Source of the DNA: Paenibacillus nuruki
GTDB taxonomy: Bacteria; Bacillota; Bacilli; Paenibacillales; Paenibacillaceae
Direction: 5' to 3'
Length of the DNA stretch: 64,000 nt
Assembly (NCBI RefSeq): GCF_001721045.1
Contig: NZ_MDER01000034.1
Location: forward strand, 93,926 to 157,925
Shown: one piece after another, positions 54,408-63,976 of the stretch
How positions within the stretch are numbered: position 1 is the stretch's first letter
Layout of the letters: each line of letters starts with the position of its first letter
Position numbers and translations under genes: made by a program
The notes under the pieces: generated by a model
Seen by the model: the letters and a program-made list of their open reading frames with translations, nothing else
Told to the model about the DNA's origin: nothing
Database searches by the model: none

Positions 54408-56780
54408 TTGAACGAAAAAATATTCCATACCATGCAGTATGGTCAAATTTTGAATACATTGTCTTCACATGCAGCCACTTCGATCGGTAAACGTACAGCG
54501 CTGGCGTTGCAACCGGATACGGATTTGGAGCATGTTAAAAAATTACTTCAAACGACGGATGAAGCGACATTAGTAGATCGCCTCAAAGGAACACCGCCTT
54601 TTGGTGGAATCGTTGATATTAGTGCGGCGGTTAGTCGTGCACGTATAGGTGGAACACTGAATCCAAGTGAATTATTAGGCATTGCAAATACAATCATGGG
54701 TGGTAGACGTGCACGTCGCCATGTTGAGATGGTACATGAAGAAAATCCTGTACCGATGCTAGCTGATCTAGTAGAACTGATCTCCGATCAACGTCCACTG
54801 GAAAAAGCGATTCGTGCTTGTATCGATGATTCTGCTCATGTGATGGATTCTGCAAGCCCTGAACTTGCCGCAGTACGTCGTGAACTACGCTCAGGCGAAG
54901 TACGTATTCGGGAGAAGCTGGATAGTATGATTCGTTCTCAAAGTGTAGCCAAAATGTTGCAAGATCAATTAGTCACCATTCGTGGCGATCGCTTTGTCAT
55001 TCCGGTCAAAGCGGAGTATCGTGCTCACTTTGGCGGTATCGTTCATGATCAGTCGGGTTCAGGAGCAACATTATTTATTGAGCCTGAAGCGATTGTAGCG
55101 ATGAACAATAAGCTACGTGAAGCGAAGTTGCGTGAAGAACGTGAGATCGAAGTGATTTTGCAGAAACTCACTGCGCAAGTATCCGATCAAGTCGAATTGC
55201 TGAATTATGATATTGATATTTTGGCAGACCTTGATTTTATTTTTGCCAAAGCTAAATTAGCTCGTTCGATGGACGCTACAATGCCGAAGATGAATGACCG
55301 TGGATTTTTGAAATTAAAAAAAGCACGTCATCCATTGATTCCGCTTGCTCATGTGGTGCCTACGGATCTGGAACTGGGTAACGAACATACCAGTATTATT
55401 GTAACCGGGCCGAATACCGGTGGTAAAACAGTAACCTTAAAAACAGTCGGATTACTCAGTCTGATGGCGATGTCAGGTCTATTTATTCCAGCAGATGAAG
55501 GCAGTCAATTATGTGTGTTTGACGCAATCTATGCAGATATCGGTGATGAACAAAGTATCGAACAAAATCTGAGTACATTTTCAAGTCACATGACCAATAT
55601 TATTTCAATTCTAGAACATATGACACCGAAAAGTCTGGTGCTATTTGATGAATTGGGAGCAGGAACCGATCCCGCAGAAGGTTCAGCATTGGCGATTGCG
55701 ATTTTGGAACATATTCATTCTCAAGGTTGTCGTATGATTGCTACGACTCACTTTAGCGAATTGAAAGCTTATGCTTATGATCGCAAAGGCGTGATTAATG
55801 CGAGTATGGAATTCGATGTCAATACACTTAGCCCTACGTATCGCTTATTGATTGGTGTACCGGGACGTAGTAATGCATTTGCTATCGCTTCACGCTTAGG
55901 ATTATCTGAAAAGATTCTCGATGTGGCTCGTGGTGAAGTGGGCGAAGAAGATCAACGTGTTGAAAATATGATCGCTTCTCTCGAAAGCAATCGTCTGAGT
56001 GCAGAAGAAGATCGCAATACAGCAGCAACGTTACGATCGGATATGGAGAAATTACGTGGTCGTTATGAGCGTGATCTTGCCAAATTAGAAGAACAACGGG
56101 ACAAACGTCTGGAAAAAGCCGATGAAGAAGCACGTGAAATTATCGAAAAAGCACGCAAAGAAGCCGATGAAGTGATTCGCTCTTTACGTCAGCTTGCTCA
56201 AGAAGAAGGAGCAGCTGTGAAAGATCATAAGCTGATTGCAGCTCGTAAGCAATTGGATGATGCGACTCCAGGGCAACGTACGAAGAAGAAATCAACGTCT
56301 TCAACCGAAGCGAAAAAAGTAAAACCACTGGGTCCTGGCGATGATGTTATGGTCTATAGTCTGAATCAACGTGGACATATCGTAGAATTATCAGGTACCA
56401 AAGAAGCTGTCGTACAAATGGGTATTTTGAAAATGAAAGTAGCATTAAGTGATCTAGAATTAGTGCAGTCAGCCGCTACGATCAATGCACAGCCTCAGAA
56501 GAAAGCAACAACGATCAAACGGTCACGCGAAGATAATATGCGTTCTGAGCTAGACCTACGGGGTGCGAATGTAGAAGAAGGATTAATGGAAGTGGATCGT
56601 TTTCTAGATGAAGCTTTTTTGGCTAATCTAGGGCAAATCTATATCATCCATGGTAAAGGCACAGGCGTACTGAGAACAGGGATTCAAGATTTCTTACGTC
56701 GTCATAAGCATGTCAAAAGTTTCCGTACTGGTGAATATAACGAAGGCGGTAACGGCGTAACTGTAGCCGTATTGAAATAA
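54408..56780 (+). CDS. mutS2: MutS2 ATPase/Smr-domain protein
   Basis: 790 residues. MutS core without the mismatch-binding N-terminal domain; Walker A GPNTGGKT (334-341), Walker B VLFDELGAGTDPAEG and the STFSSHM motif. A basic coiled region (about 520-625), a KOW-like segment, and a C-terminal Smr domain (about 713-790) with LDLRG and HGKGTGVLR. Known roles of this family are binding to stalled and collided ribosomes and suppression of recombination. TTG start with AGAGGAGTG upstream. In Bacillus the order is zapA, cvpA, polX, mutS2; here cvpA and polX are missing. Confidence 0.97.
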   Translation: MNEKIFHTMQYGQILNTLSSHAATSIGKRTALALQPDTDLEHVKKLLQTTDEATLVDRLKGTPPFGGIVDISAAVSRARIGGTLNPSELLGIANTIMGGRRARRHVEMVHEENPVPMLADLVELISDQRPLEKAIRACIDDSAHVMDSASPELAAVRRELRSGEVRIREKLDSMIRSQSVAKMLQDQLVTIRGDRFVIPVKAEYRAHFGGIVHDQSGSGATLFIEPEAIVAMNNKLREAKLREEREIEVILQKLTAQVSDQVELLNYDIDILADLDFIFAKAKLARSMDATMPKMNDRGFLKLKKARHPLIPLAHVVPTDLELGNEHTSIIVTGPNTGGKTVTLKTVGLLSLMAMSGLFIPADEGSQLCVFDAIYADIGDEQSIEQNLSTFSSHMTNIISILEHMTPKSLVLFDELGAGTDPAEGSALAIAILEHIHSQGCRMIATTHFSELKAYAYDRKGVINASMEFDVNTLSPTYRLLIGVPGRSNAFAIASRLGLSEKILDVARGEVGEEDQRVENMIASLESNRLSAEEDRNTAATLRSDMEKLRGRYERDLAKLEEQRDKRLEKADEEAREIIEKARKEADEVIRSLRQLAQEEGAAVKDHKLIAARKQLDDATPGQRTKKKSTSSTEAKKVKPLGPGDDVMVYSLNQRGHIVELSGTKEAVVQMGILKMKVALSDLELVQSAATINAQPQKKATTIKRSREDNMRSELDLRGANVEEGLMEVDRFLDEAFLANLGQIYIIHGKGTGVLRTGIQDFLRRHKHVKSFRTGEYNEGGNGVTVAVLK

Positions 56781-56866
56781 TCCGGCTGAAACCATTGCAG
56801 CATTCATGCGTAATGAATAGAAATGTCTGTAGATGATTTCAGTACCGGAAGGGGCTATGAGGTAGC

Positions 56867-57286
56867 GTGAAAGATTATATTGATCCGATGCTTGCACATC
56901 CGGTCGGGATGATGATCGGTTTTTTCTCGGTAGCTGTACTACAGCTTATCGTATTTTTATGGTGTTTCGAAATGGTCGCCAAATATAAGTGCTGGGATGA
57001 AATAAGACGCGGTAATTTAGCTGTCGCGATGGCAACAGGCGGTAAGATTTTTGGGATTTGTAATATTATGCGTTTTTCGATCGAAGCGCATAGTACAGTC
57101 TATGAAAGTCTTGGATGGTCTGTGATCGGTTTTCTTTTACTGCTAGCGGCTTACTTTATATTTGAATTTTTGACACCTGTATTTAAGATTGATGAAGAGA
57201 TTGCAGCCGATAACAAAGCTGTTGGCTTAATCTCTATGATTATCTCTATATCCTTATCGTACGTGATAGGGGCAACTATTTTATAA
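56867..57286 (+). CDS. DUF350-type membrane protein
   Basis: 139 residues, four hydrophobic helices. The central GNLAVAMATGGKIFGICNIM and the end GLISMIISISLSYVIGATI, with a short acidic loop IDEEIAADN between, fit the DUF350 family, whose members are inner-membrane proteins of unknown function. GTG start with a weak GAGGT nearby and GGAAGGGG 12 bases upstream. The following zinc-ribbon gene starts 41 bases later and may be cotranscribed. Confidence 0.8.
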   Translation: MKDYIDPMLAHPVGMMIGFFSVAVLQLIVFLWCFEMVAKYKCWDEIRRGNLAVAMATGGKIFGICNIMRFSIEAHSTVYESLGWSVIGFLLLLAAYFIFEFLTPVFKIDEEIAADNKAVGLISMIISISLSYVIGATIL

Positions 57287-57327
57287 TAAGCTTGAACAGA
57301 AATATAAGCGATGAGAGGAATTACAAC

Positions 57328-57948
57328 ATGGATACAACAATATGTCCTTGGTGCGATAGTGAGATTGTATGGGACCCCGAATTTGGACCGGAAGAATTGT
57401 GCCCGCACTGTCATAATGAATTAAATGGTTATCGTACGCTTAATATTGCTTTAGATGAAGACGAAGATGAGGAATATGTTGAAGGCGGACAGAAGCCACC
57501 TGCTGAAGTTCGTAGAGCTCCTGTAGCCCCTGTTGCTCCGCAAGAAGAACAGCAACAATCGTTTGCATCACGTGCGACCAGTCTGTTAAATGATGCGGAG
57601 CTATTTACACAACCAAGTCTATCTTCACTCAAAACGATTGAGCAGTATGGTGATGAGAACTTTAATATGGTGCAATATGAAGAAAATGTAGAACAATTGC
57701 TCGATCAACAAGAAGAGATTCCACAATGTCCGCATTGTCAGGAATATATGTTGCTTGCAGGAACGCAAGAGATGGGCGGAACTGGATTTACTCCTTTGCC
57801 TGCAACAGCTAATAATGTTGCGATCTTACCTTCTACATTTAAAGTCAATGTATATGTCTGTCCAAGTTGCTTCCATGTTCATCAAAGTCTGTGCGAAGAT
57901 GAGCGTGTAGCGATTATTGATAAAATTACCAATCTTAACGAACAATAA
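57328..57948 (+). CDS. Double zinc-ribbon protein of unknown function
   Basis: 206 residues. N-terminal zinc ribbon CPWC...CPHC (about 6-9 and 26-29), an acidic stretch (DEDEDEEYVEGG), a Pro/Gln-rich linker, and a C-terminal half with CPHCQEYM and CPSCFHVH that can bind a second zinc. The frame begins at TTG 57292, but AGAGAGGA nine bases before ATG 57328 and the ribbon position favour the ATG. Function unknown; probably acts with the DUF350 gene. Confidence 0.78.
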   Translation: MDTTICPWCDSEIVWDPEFGPEELCPHCHNELNGYRTLNIALDEDEDEEYVEGGQKPPAEVRRAPVAPVAPQEEQQQSFASRATSLLNDAELFTQPSLSSLKTIEQYGDENFNMVQYEENVEQLLDQQEEIPQCPHCQEYMLLAGTQEMGGTGFTPLPATANNVAILPSTFKVNVYVCPSCFHVHQSLCEDERVAIIDKITNLNEQ

Positions 57949-57966
57949 GCCATTCAAATGTTATAT

Positions 57967-58015
57967 AAAAAGCTCTTATTCTCGACCCGATGATGGTTGA
58001 GGATAAGAGCTTTTT
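57967..58015. terminator. Bidirectional terminator
   Basis: AAAAAGCTCTTATTCTC / GGATAAGAGCTTTTT (with TTGA opposite TCGA); between convergent genes. Confidence 0.88.
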
Positions 58016-58023
58016 GCTATCAA

Positions 58024-59274
58024 TTACACAACAATATCGTCAACTGTTGCAGGAGAAGGCTTGGTTGTACGTGTTAAGCCAAACAGTTCTAATTCAGGAC
58101 GTTCGATTCCAGTGATTGTATCCGCTAGTAATTGGGCTGCAATAGCGCTATACACTGTTCCATTACCACCATATCCTTCTACAAAGTAACAGTGAGGATA
58201 ATCTGGATGTCCACCGATATAAGGCAATCCATCACGGCTGGAACCAAATACAGCTGCCCAAGCATAATCGATTGACAACTCGCCTACATTTGGAAATAAT
58301 GTCTGTACTTCTTCCAGTAATTTTTGCGATTGTTTTACCATTCGGACGTCACGCCATTCAGGATCAGTAAAAGGCTCATCCAATCCACCGACTACAATCC
58401 GATTATCCGCAGTGGTTCTCATATAAAGGTAAGGACGAGTCGTTTCCCAGACCATACTTTGTTCATGCCAACCTTCCCAGCTTTCTACAGGATTAGTCAT
58501 AATCGCATAAGTGGTTTCTAGAAAAGCACCGCGTTCTTTTTTCATTTCTTGGGTCGCATAACCTGTTGCATAAATTACAGTACGAGCACGAATAGCAATA
58601 TCGCCTGCATAACAGGTCACTCCTGTATCGTCTGCCACATGATTCGTAATTTCAACACCTTCATATAACTGTGCTCCATGGTTCATCGCATCTGCCATCA
58701 ATGCATGGATAAAGCGATATGGATTTACTTCAGCGTCACCATGAGTGTACAATCCGCCAGCTTTTTGAAAAGAGAAACGCTTCGCAATTTCTTCTTCATT
58801 CCAGTATTCTGCTTCAAATCCAAAACGTTTTAGATTTTCATACTCTTCTTTGAGCGCAGGTACATCTTCTGGATTACTTGCATAATATAGACTACTGCGT
58901 GGGATTAATTGGGCATCGATCGGTAATGTTGGAGCAATATCGATCAGATATTCCATCGCTTGTTGGCACAGGCGGTAGAATAGTACACCATTTTGTTCAC
59001 CAAATGTATTAATACAGGAAGTCATCATTTTATCATTCGTATATTGAAGTAAACCGGTATTGGCAACAGAGCTACCTTGACCGATTTTTGATTTTTCAAC
59101 AAGTACTACATTGATACCTCGGTGTGCAAGTTCACGTGCTGATAAAGCTCCACCCATTCCGCCACCAATAATAAGTACATCACAGGAAATATTGTCATGT
59201 AACGCTTGATATTTCGGAGTTTCAGATTCAGGTAAAGTTTTGTCCCATGCGGTACGGTTAGTGTGCAGATCCAT
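58024..59274 (-). CDS. FAD-dependent oxidoreductase, DAO (amine/amino-acid oxidase) family
   Basis: 416 residues. FAD-binding Rossmann start CDVLIIGGGMGGALSARELA (about 31-50), the GQGSSVANTGLLQY block, and the C-terminal GYGGNGTVYSAIAAQLLAD. This is the glycine/D-amino-acid/sarcosine oxidase fold (PF01266); substrate unknown. GGAGCG is eight bases before the ATG. It is divergent from alaR-alaT, so the 230 bases between hold both promoters and AlaR might act on both. Confidence 0.88.
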   Translation of the reverse strand: MDLHTNRTAWDKTLPESETPKYQALHDNISCDVLIIGGGMGGALSARELAHRGINVVLVEKSKIGQGSSVANTGLLQYTNDKMMTSCINTFGEQNGVLFYRLCQQAMEYLIDIAPTLPIDAQLIPRSSLYYASNPEDVPALKEEYENLKRFGFEAEYWNEEEIAKRFSFQKAGGLYTHGDAEVNPYRFIHALMADAMNHGAQLYEGVEITNHVADDTGVTCYAGDIAIRARTVIYATGYATQEMKKERGAFLETTYAIMTNPVESWEGWHEQSMVWETTRPYLYMRTTADNRIVVGGLDEPFTDPEWRDVRMVKQSQKLLEEVQTLFPNVGELSIDYAWAAVFGSSRDGLPYIGGHPDYPHCYFVEGYGGNGTVYSAIAAQLLADTITGIERPELELFGLTRTTKPSPATVDDIVV

Positions 59275-59503
59275 AATGTTTCGCTCCTCAAGGTATAATA
59301 ATGTACTACCTATGCTGACTGTCTAAGTAATAAGATTAAGTAACCTGATTGTTATCCCCTTGAAGCAGTTCGCTCAGATAATCGTTTGACAGAAGTATAG
59401 AAGCAGGTCAGCAGCAGTCAATGATCAAATCAAAGGGTTGGCAGAAATGGGCGATTCATGTCATACTTATGATTAATCTTGCGCACTTGGAGGCTATTAC
59501 GTT

Positions 59504-60004
59504 ATGAAAGAATTGAGCGACCTTAAATTACAAATATTAGATTTGTTAAAAGAAGATGCAAGACGCACACCACAACTTCTTTCTACCTTACTTGGTGTCG
59601 ATGAAGCAGAAGTGACTCAAGCGATTCGTGAATTAGAAGATGAGCATGTGATTGTGAAATACACATCTGTGGTGAACTGGAGTAAAGTCGATGATGAGAA
59701 AGTCACAGCATTAATCGAAGTACAGATTACACCGGAACGTGGTAGAGGATTTGAAGGAATAGCAGAACGCATTTATTTGTATCCACAAGTAAAATCGGTC
59801 TATTTAATGTCTGGCGCGTATGATCTTCTAGTTGAAGTCGAAGGAACCAATTTGAAAGAAGTAGCAAGCTTCGTTTCAGATCGTTTATCTCCTATTGAAT
59901 CGGTATTGTCTACCAAAACTCACTTTATACTTAAAAAATATAAGCAGGATGGCATTATCTTCGAAGAACATGAAGATGACCGACGCCTGATCATTTCTCC
60001 ATAA
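59504..60004 (+). CDS. alaR: Lrp/AsnC-family regulator (AlaR-like)
   Basis: 166 residues. N-terminal winged helix (LKLQILDLLKEDARRTPQLL, VTQAIRELEDEHVIVKYT) and a C-terminal ligand-binding RAM domain (VTALIEVQITPERG, SGAYDLLVEVEG). Gene order regulator then class I aminotransferase matches alaR-alaT (yugG-yugH) of Bacillus, where AlaR activates the alanine transaminase gene. Name given on synteny and family. Confidence 0.85.
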   Translation: MKELSDLKLQILDLLKEDARRTPQLLSTLLGVDEAEVTQAIRELEDEHVIVKYTSVVNWSKVDDEKVTALIEVQITPERGRGFEGIAERIYLYPQVKSVYLMSGAYDLLVEVEGTNLKEVASFVSDRLSPIESVLSTKTHFILKKYKQDGIIFEEHEDDRRLIISP

Positions 60005-60094
60005 ACGTAACCAATATCGTTATACCCATCTATATTAGATAAGAGTAGAAGAAATCGCGCTTAGATTATAAAGCGCTGAAGGAAGAGGATTGCC

Positions 60095-61297
60095 ATGATT
60101 GTGAATAATGAACAACAGACCGGATCATCCAAGTCTATGACTTCTTACCTTTCTCCATTGGTTCAAGATATTAAGCCTTCCGGTATTCGGAAGTTTTTTG
60201 ATCTGGTGAGTGCAAGTAAAGATATTATTACGTTAGGTGTAGGGGAACCTGATTTTATTACACCGTGGCATGTACGTGAAGCATGCGTCTATTCGTTAGA
60301 GCGTGGATATACACGTTATACGTCTAATGCCGGAATGCCTGAACTTCGTGAAGCTATTTCAGGTTATCTGGAAAATGAATTTAAAACCGCATACGATCCC
60401 AAAGACGAGATTCTGGTTACTGTCGGTGGTAGTGAAGCGATCGATTTAGCTCTTCGTGCATTGATTACACCGGGTGATGAGATTCTAATCCCTGAACCTT
60501 GTTATATCTCTTATTCACCGATTACAGCGATTGGTGGAGGTATCCCTGTTGGTATTGAGACCTTTGCTAAAGACAATTTCAAATTAACAGCGGAAGCACT
60601 TGAAGCACAGATTACGCCACGTTCCAAAATTTTGATTTTGTGCTATCCAAGTAATCCAACAGGTGCGATTATGACCTATGAAGATTGGTTGCCGATCGCT
60701 AAAGTGGTAGAAAAGCATGATCTGATAGTAATTTCAGATGAAATTTATGCTGAACTGACGTATGGCACCAAGCATGTTAGCTTTGCATCTGTACCGGGTA
60801 TGCAAGAACGGACGATTTTGGTTAGTGGATTTTCCAAAGCTTTTGCGATGACCGGCTGGCGGATGGGTTATGCTTGCGGACATCGTGATTTGATTTCAGC
60901 GATGCTCAAAATTCACCAATACACAGTAATGTGTGCTCCTGTAATGGGACAAGTGGCAGCACTTGAAGCTTTAACAAATGGATTAGGTGAAAAAGATAAG
61001 ATGGTCGAGTCGTATAATCGTCGTCGCCGTCTGATTGTCGATGGATTCCGGAGTATCGGTCTAGAATGTCATGAACCTCAAGGTGCTTTTTATGCTTTTC
61101 CAAGTATTCAGAATACAGGGCTGACTTCGGAAGAGTTCGCGCAACAGCTTCTGGTTGAGGGCAAAGTTGCAGCAGTTCCGGGCACTGTTTTTGGACTAGG
61201 TGGAGAAGGATTTATTCGCTGTTCTTATGCTACATCTGTCGCACAATTAAGTGAAGCATTGGAAAGAATAGGTTCCTTTGTAGCTAAAATAAAATAA
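60095..61297 (+). CDS. alaT: PLP aminotransferase, class I (alanine transaminase AlaT-like)
   Basis: 400 residues. PLP Lys in SGFSKAFAMTGWRMGY (about 247-262), with GVGEPDFITP, TVGGSEAIDLAL, NPTGAIMTYEDW and SDEIYAELTYG along the fold; final substrate Arg in FIRCSYA. Transfers the amino group between alanine (or aromatic or aspartate) and 2-oxoglutarate. Context with alaR suggests alanine. GAAGGAAGAGG precedes the ATG. Confidence 0.9.
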   Translation: MIVNNEQQTGSSKSMTSYLSPLVQDIKPSGIRKFFDLVSASKDIITLGVGEPDFITPWHVREACVYSLERGYTRYTSNAGMPELREAISGYLENEFKTAYDPKDEILVTVGGSEAIDLALRALITPGDEILIPEPCYISYSPITAIGGGIPVGIETFAKDNFKLTAEALEAQITPRSKILILCYPSNPTGAIMTYEDWLPIAKVVEKHDLIVISDEIYAELTYGTKHVSFASVPGMQERTILVSGFSKAFAMTGWRMGYACGHRDLISAMLKIHQYTVMCAPVMGQVAALEALTNGLGEKDKMVESYNRRRRLIVDGFRSIGLECHEPQGAFYAFPSIQNTGLTSEEFAQQLLVEGKVAAVPGTVFGLGGEGFIRCSYATSVAQLSEALERIGSFVAKIK

Positions 61298-61414
61298 TTG
61301 TCACATAATCTTCTTTTTTCCTTGAATTAACAATTTTCCTGCTTTCATTTGCTCGATCCTATGATATAATGGGTCTTTGGAAGCAGGAAATCATGTCTCA
61401 AGGGAGGGGATTGT

Positions 61415-61666
61415 TTGTATTGTGCCGAATATAATTTGCCAGAATATCGCGGACATATTATTGCTGAGAATAATGAAGTATGGTCAACGTCCTCAGGAGA
61501 GTCCTCACAGATACTTTCCCTAGAGGATGAAATTTATGTACTTCGTACGCGAATGGAACAACTATTTCTGGAAGAACAATCGTTCACATCGGAGTTAGTG
61601 ATTGAGATTAGTATGTTATTAGACTTGAAAATTAATGAATATATGCGCTCTCATCAAAAACGTTAA
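61415..61666 (+). CDS. Spo0E-family aspartyl-phosphate phosphatase
   Basis: 83 residues. The last 50 form the Spo0E helical hairpin: LEDEIYVLRTRMEQLFLEE then the signature SMLLDLKINEYM (pattern SxxLDxxIxxY). Such proteins dephosphorylate Spo0A and delay sporulation. The first 30 residues are an extra tail. TTG start with GGGAGGGG five to six bases upstream. A TATAAT at 61365-61370 lies in front. Confidence 0.82.
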   Translation: MYCAEYNLPEYRGHIIAENNEVWSTSSGESSQILSLEDEIYVLRTRMEQLFLEEQSFTSELVIEISMLLDLKINEYMRSHQKR

Positions 61667-61836
61667 TAACGTTTAGAGTTCTTTTTGCAAGTGACTGATG
61701 AATCCATCATATGAGAAGTGCTTACTATAATTAGGTATAGCCTAAATCAACAGGGGGTCCTTACAGAGGAGCTTCTTTTTTTACGTCAAATAGCTGTGGT
61801 ATGATGGGATATAGTGAATTGAAGGAGGAACGTTCG

Positions 61837-62382
61837 GTGAAATTGTGTATAAAAGGATTACTGTTAAGCATGAGTATAGTATTTCTGCTGACCGCTTGTG
61901 GTGGAGATCAACCGAAAGATCCTAATCAAGTGACTGTCTTTATTATGGGCAGTGAAGGATTCTCGCAAGAGCTAGCAGAACAAGTCAAACAAGAGTTGCA
62001 AACCAAGCTAGGTAGCACGATGAAAGTAACTGTGAATACAACACCGATTTACTCCGCTGAAAAATTAACGCTAGAATATGTGGATCGTCAGGATGATATT
62101 ATTATTTTGCCAGAGAACGATATGAAAGCTTATTCGGTTAATGGTGGACATGTAATGTTGGATAAAGATTTTGATTCCAAAAAGTATTCGCGTGGTGTAA
62201 CGATGGGTAGCGTATCTGAAGAAGATGTAGATCAACAAGAAAAGCATCTATTCTCGATTCCTGTCGATCAAATGAGTATGTTCAAAAAAATCAAATATAC
62301 ACCGGATAATCTGTATGCAGCGATTCCTGTTTTTGCAGATTATAATAAATCTCTCAAAATCTTAAAAGCTATGACAGAATAA
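61837..62382 (+). CDS. Lipoprotein of unknown function
   Basis: 181 residues. Signal and lipobox LTAC (Cys about 21). The mature part starts VTVFIMGSEGFSQELAEQVKQEL, a Rossmann-like or binding-protein-like start, and contains YVDRQDDIIILPENDMKAY. Family not recognised. The frame opens at ATG 61801, but AAGGAGGAA is six bases before GTG 61837, which also puts the signal peptide at the very N-terminus. Confidence 0.78.
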   Translation: MKLCIKGLLLSMSIVFLLTACGGDQPKDPNQVTVFIMGSEGFSQELAEQVKQELQTKLGSTMKVTVNTTPIYSAEKLTLEYVDRQDDIIILPENDMKAYSVNGGHVMLDKDFDSKKYSRGVTMGSVSEEDVDQQEKHLFSIPVDQMSMFKKIKYTPDNLYAAIPVFADYNKSLKILKAMTE

Positions 62383-62413
62383 TATCGCTTTATCATCGAG
62401 GGGAGGGCTACAA

Positions 62414-62980
62414 ATGAATATTTATACACGCACAGGTGATGAAGGACAGACTTCAGTAATCGGTGGTAGAGTGAGTAAAGACGATGCTCGTGTCGAAGCT
62501 TATGGGACGATTGATGAACTCAATAGCTTTGTAGGTCAAGCACTGGCAATGGCAGAAGGAGAATCTTTTGCCGATGTACGAGAACAATTGTTAGCGATTC
62601 AGCATGAGTTGTTCGATTGTGGAGCTGATCTGGCTTTTGTAGCATTAGACGAAAGTAAATATAAAGTTCATGCGGAGTTAGTAGATCAACTGGAACAATG
62701 GATCGATCAATATGAGACTGAAAATCCTCCAATAGAGCGCTTTATTTTGCCTGGCGGACATCCATTAGCCGCTTCACTACATGTGTGCCGTACGGTATGT
62801 CGGCGTGCAGAGCGACGAGTGGTTACCTTAGGTGCAATAACAAATATTAATATAAATGTGCGTAAATACTTAAATCGACTGTCGGATTATTTTTTTGTGA
62901 TTGCTCGTACCGCCAATGTACGTTCAGGCCTAACAGATATTGAATATATTCGCAGTCAAAAAGTATTTCGCCGTGATTGA
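62414..62980 (+). CDS. PduO-type cob(I)alamin adenosyltransferase
   Basis: 188 residues. Transfers the adenosyl group of ATP to cob(I)alamin. ATP-binding start YTRTGDEGQTSVIGGR (about 4-19), YGTIDELNSFVG, and the C-terminal RRAERRVV and LNRLSDYFFVIAR blocks. Bacillus homologue: YvqK. GGGGAGGG precedes the ATG. No other cobalamin gene is present here. Followed after nine bases by an RluA-type gene. Confidence 0.94.
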   Translation: MNIYTRTGDEGQTSVIGGRVSKDDARVEAYGTIDELNSFVGQALAMAEGESFADVREQLLAIQHELFDCGADLAFVALDESKYKVHAELVDQLEQWIDQYETENPPIERFILPGGHPLAASLHVCRTVCRRAERRVVTLGAITNININVRKYLNRLSDYFFVIARTANVRSGLTDIEYIRSQKVFRRD

Positions 62981-62989
62981 GGGATTATT

Positions 62990-63976
62990 GTGATTAATGC
63001 TAAACACGAAACGAATGATTATTACGATCCAATACTGTATATTATACAACCGCAAGATGAAGGTATGATTCTTAAAAATATTATGCAAAAGCGGATGGGA
63101 ATTTCACGTAAATTATTATCCCGTCTCAAAATGACGGATCAAGGTGTGATGCTCAATGGTCAGCATGTCTATGTTAGTACCAAAGTGCAGGCTGGCGATA
63201 AGTTAGAGATTCGGATGGAACGTGAACAATCCGATGATATTCTGCCACAAGTTCAGCAGATTGATGTGATCTATGAAGATCAGCATCTATTGATTGTGAA
63301 CAAAAAAGCAGGCGTAATTGTGCATCCTACCAGTGGACATTATACCGATACGCTGGCAAATGGTGTTGTGCATTACTGGCAAGAACGTGGAGAGAAATTC
63401 CGTTTTCGTCCTGTGCATCGTTTAGATCAGGATACATCGGGTGTGCTGGCTATCGCTAAAAATCCATATGCACATCAACACATTTCCGAGCAAATGATCA
63501 ATCATTCGGTGCAGAAAAGGTATCATGCATATGTGCATCATATTCCGACTGTATCGCAAGGCAGAATAGAAGGGGCAATAGATCGTGATCTGATCGAACC
63601 TTATATGCGTGTAGTCACTCCAGATGGATATGCCGCAGCCACTCGGTATCAAGTGCTAGAATCTTTTGCAGATCGAGATATAGCCTTGGTTGAATTGGAA
63701 TTAGAAACGGGACGTACTCATCAGATTCGAGTACATATGAAGCATATTGGTTGTCCACTTGTAGGAGATCGGTTGTATGGTTATGCACGACCAGACAAGA
63801 ACTTAGATGTATCTACATCGATATCGCAACTTGATCAACTGGCAGGGAGACAGGCATTACATGCGGTTGAATTAGGTTTTGTTCATCCTGTTACAGGCGA
63901 AGAGATGCTTTTTCAAGCTCCTTTACCAGAAGATTTGGCTAACCTGGATGCAGAATTACGAGGACTGGAAATTTAG
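62990..63976 (+). CDS. RluA-family pseudouridine synthase
   Basis: 328 residues. N-terminal S4-like RNA-binding part (KRMGISRKLLSRLKMTDQGVML split near 32-55), then the catalytic motif VHRLDQDTSGVLA with the active Asp, VNKKAGVIVHPT, and the closing ETGRTHQIRVHM. This is the RluC/RluD/YjbO type acting on 23S rRNA or tRNA. GTG start nine bases after the previous stop, with GAGGGA overlapping it, so the pair is probably cotranscribed. Confidence 0.93.
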   Translation: MINAKHETNDYYDPILYIIQPQDEGMILKNIMQKRMGISRKLLSRLKMTDQGVMLNGQHVYVSTKVQAGDKLEIRMEREQSDDILPQVQQIDVIYEDQHLLIVNKKAGVIVHPTSGHYTDTLANGVVHYWQERGEKFRFRPVHRLDQDTSGVLAIAKNPYAHQHISEQMINHSVQKRYHAYVHHIPTVSQGRIEGAIDRDLIEPYMRVVTPDGYAAATRYQVLESFADRDIALVELELETGRTHQIRVHMKHIGCPLVGDRLYGYARPDKNLDVSTSISQLDQLAGRQALHAVELGFVHPVTGEEMLFQAPLPEDLANLDAELRGLEI

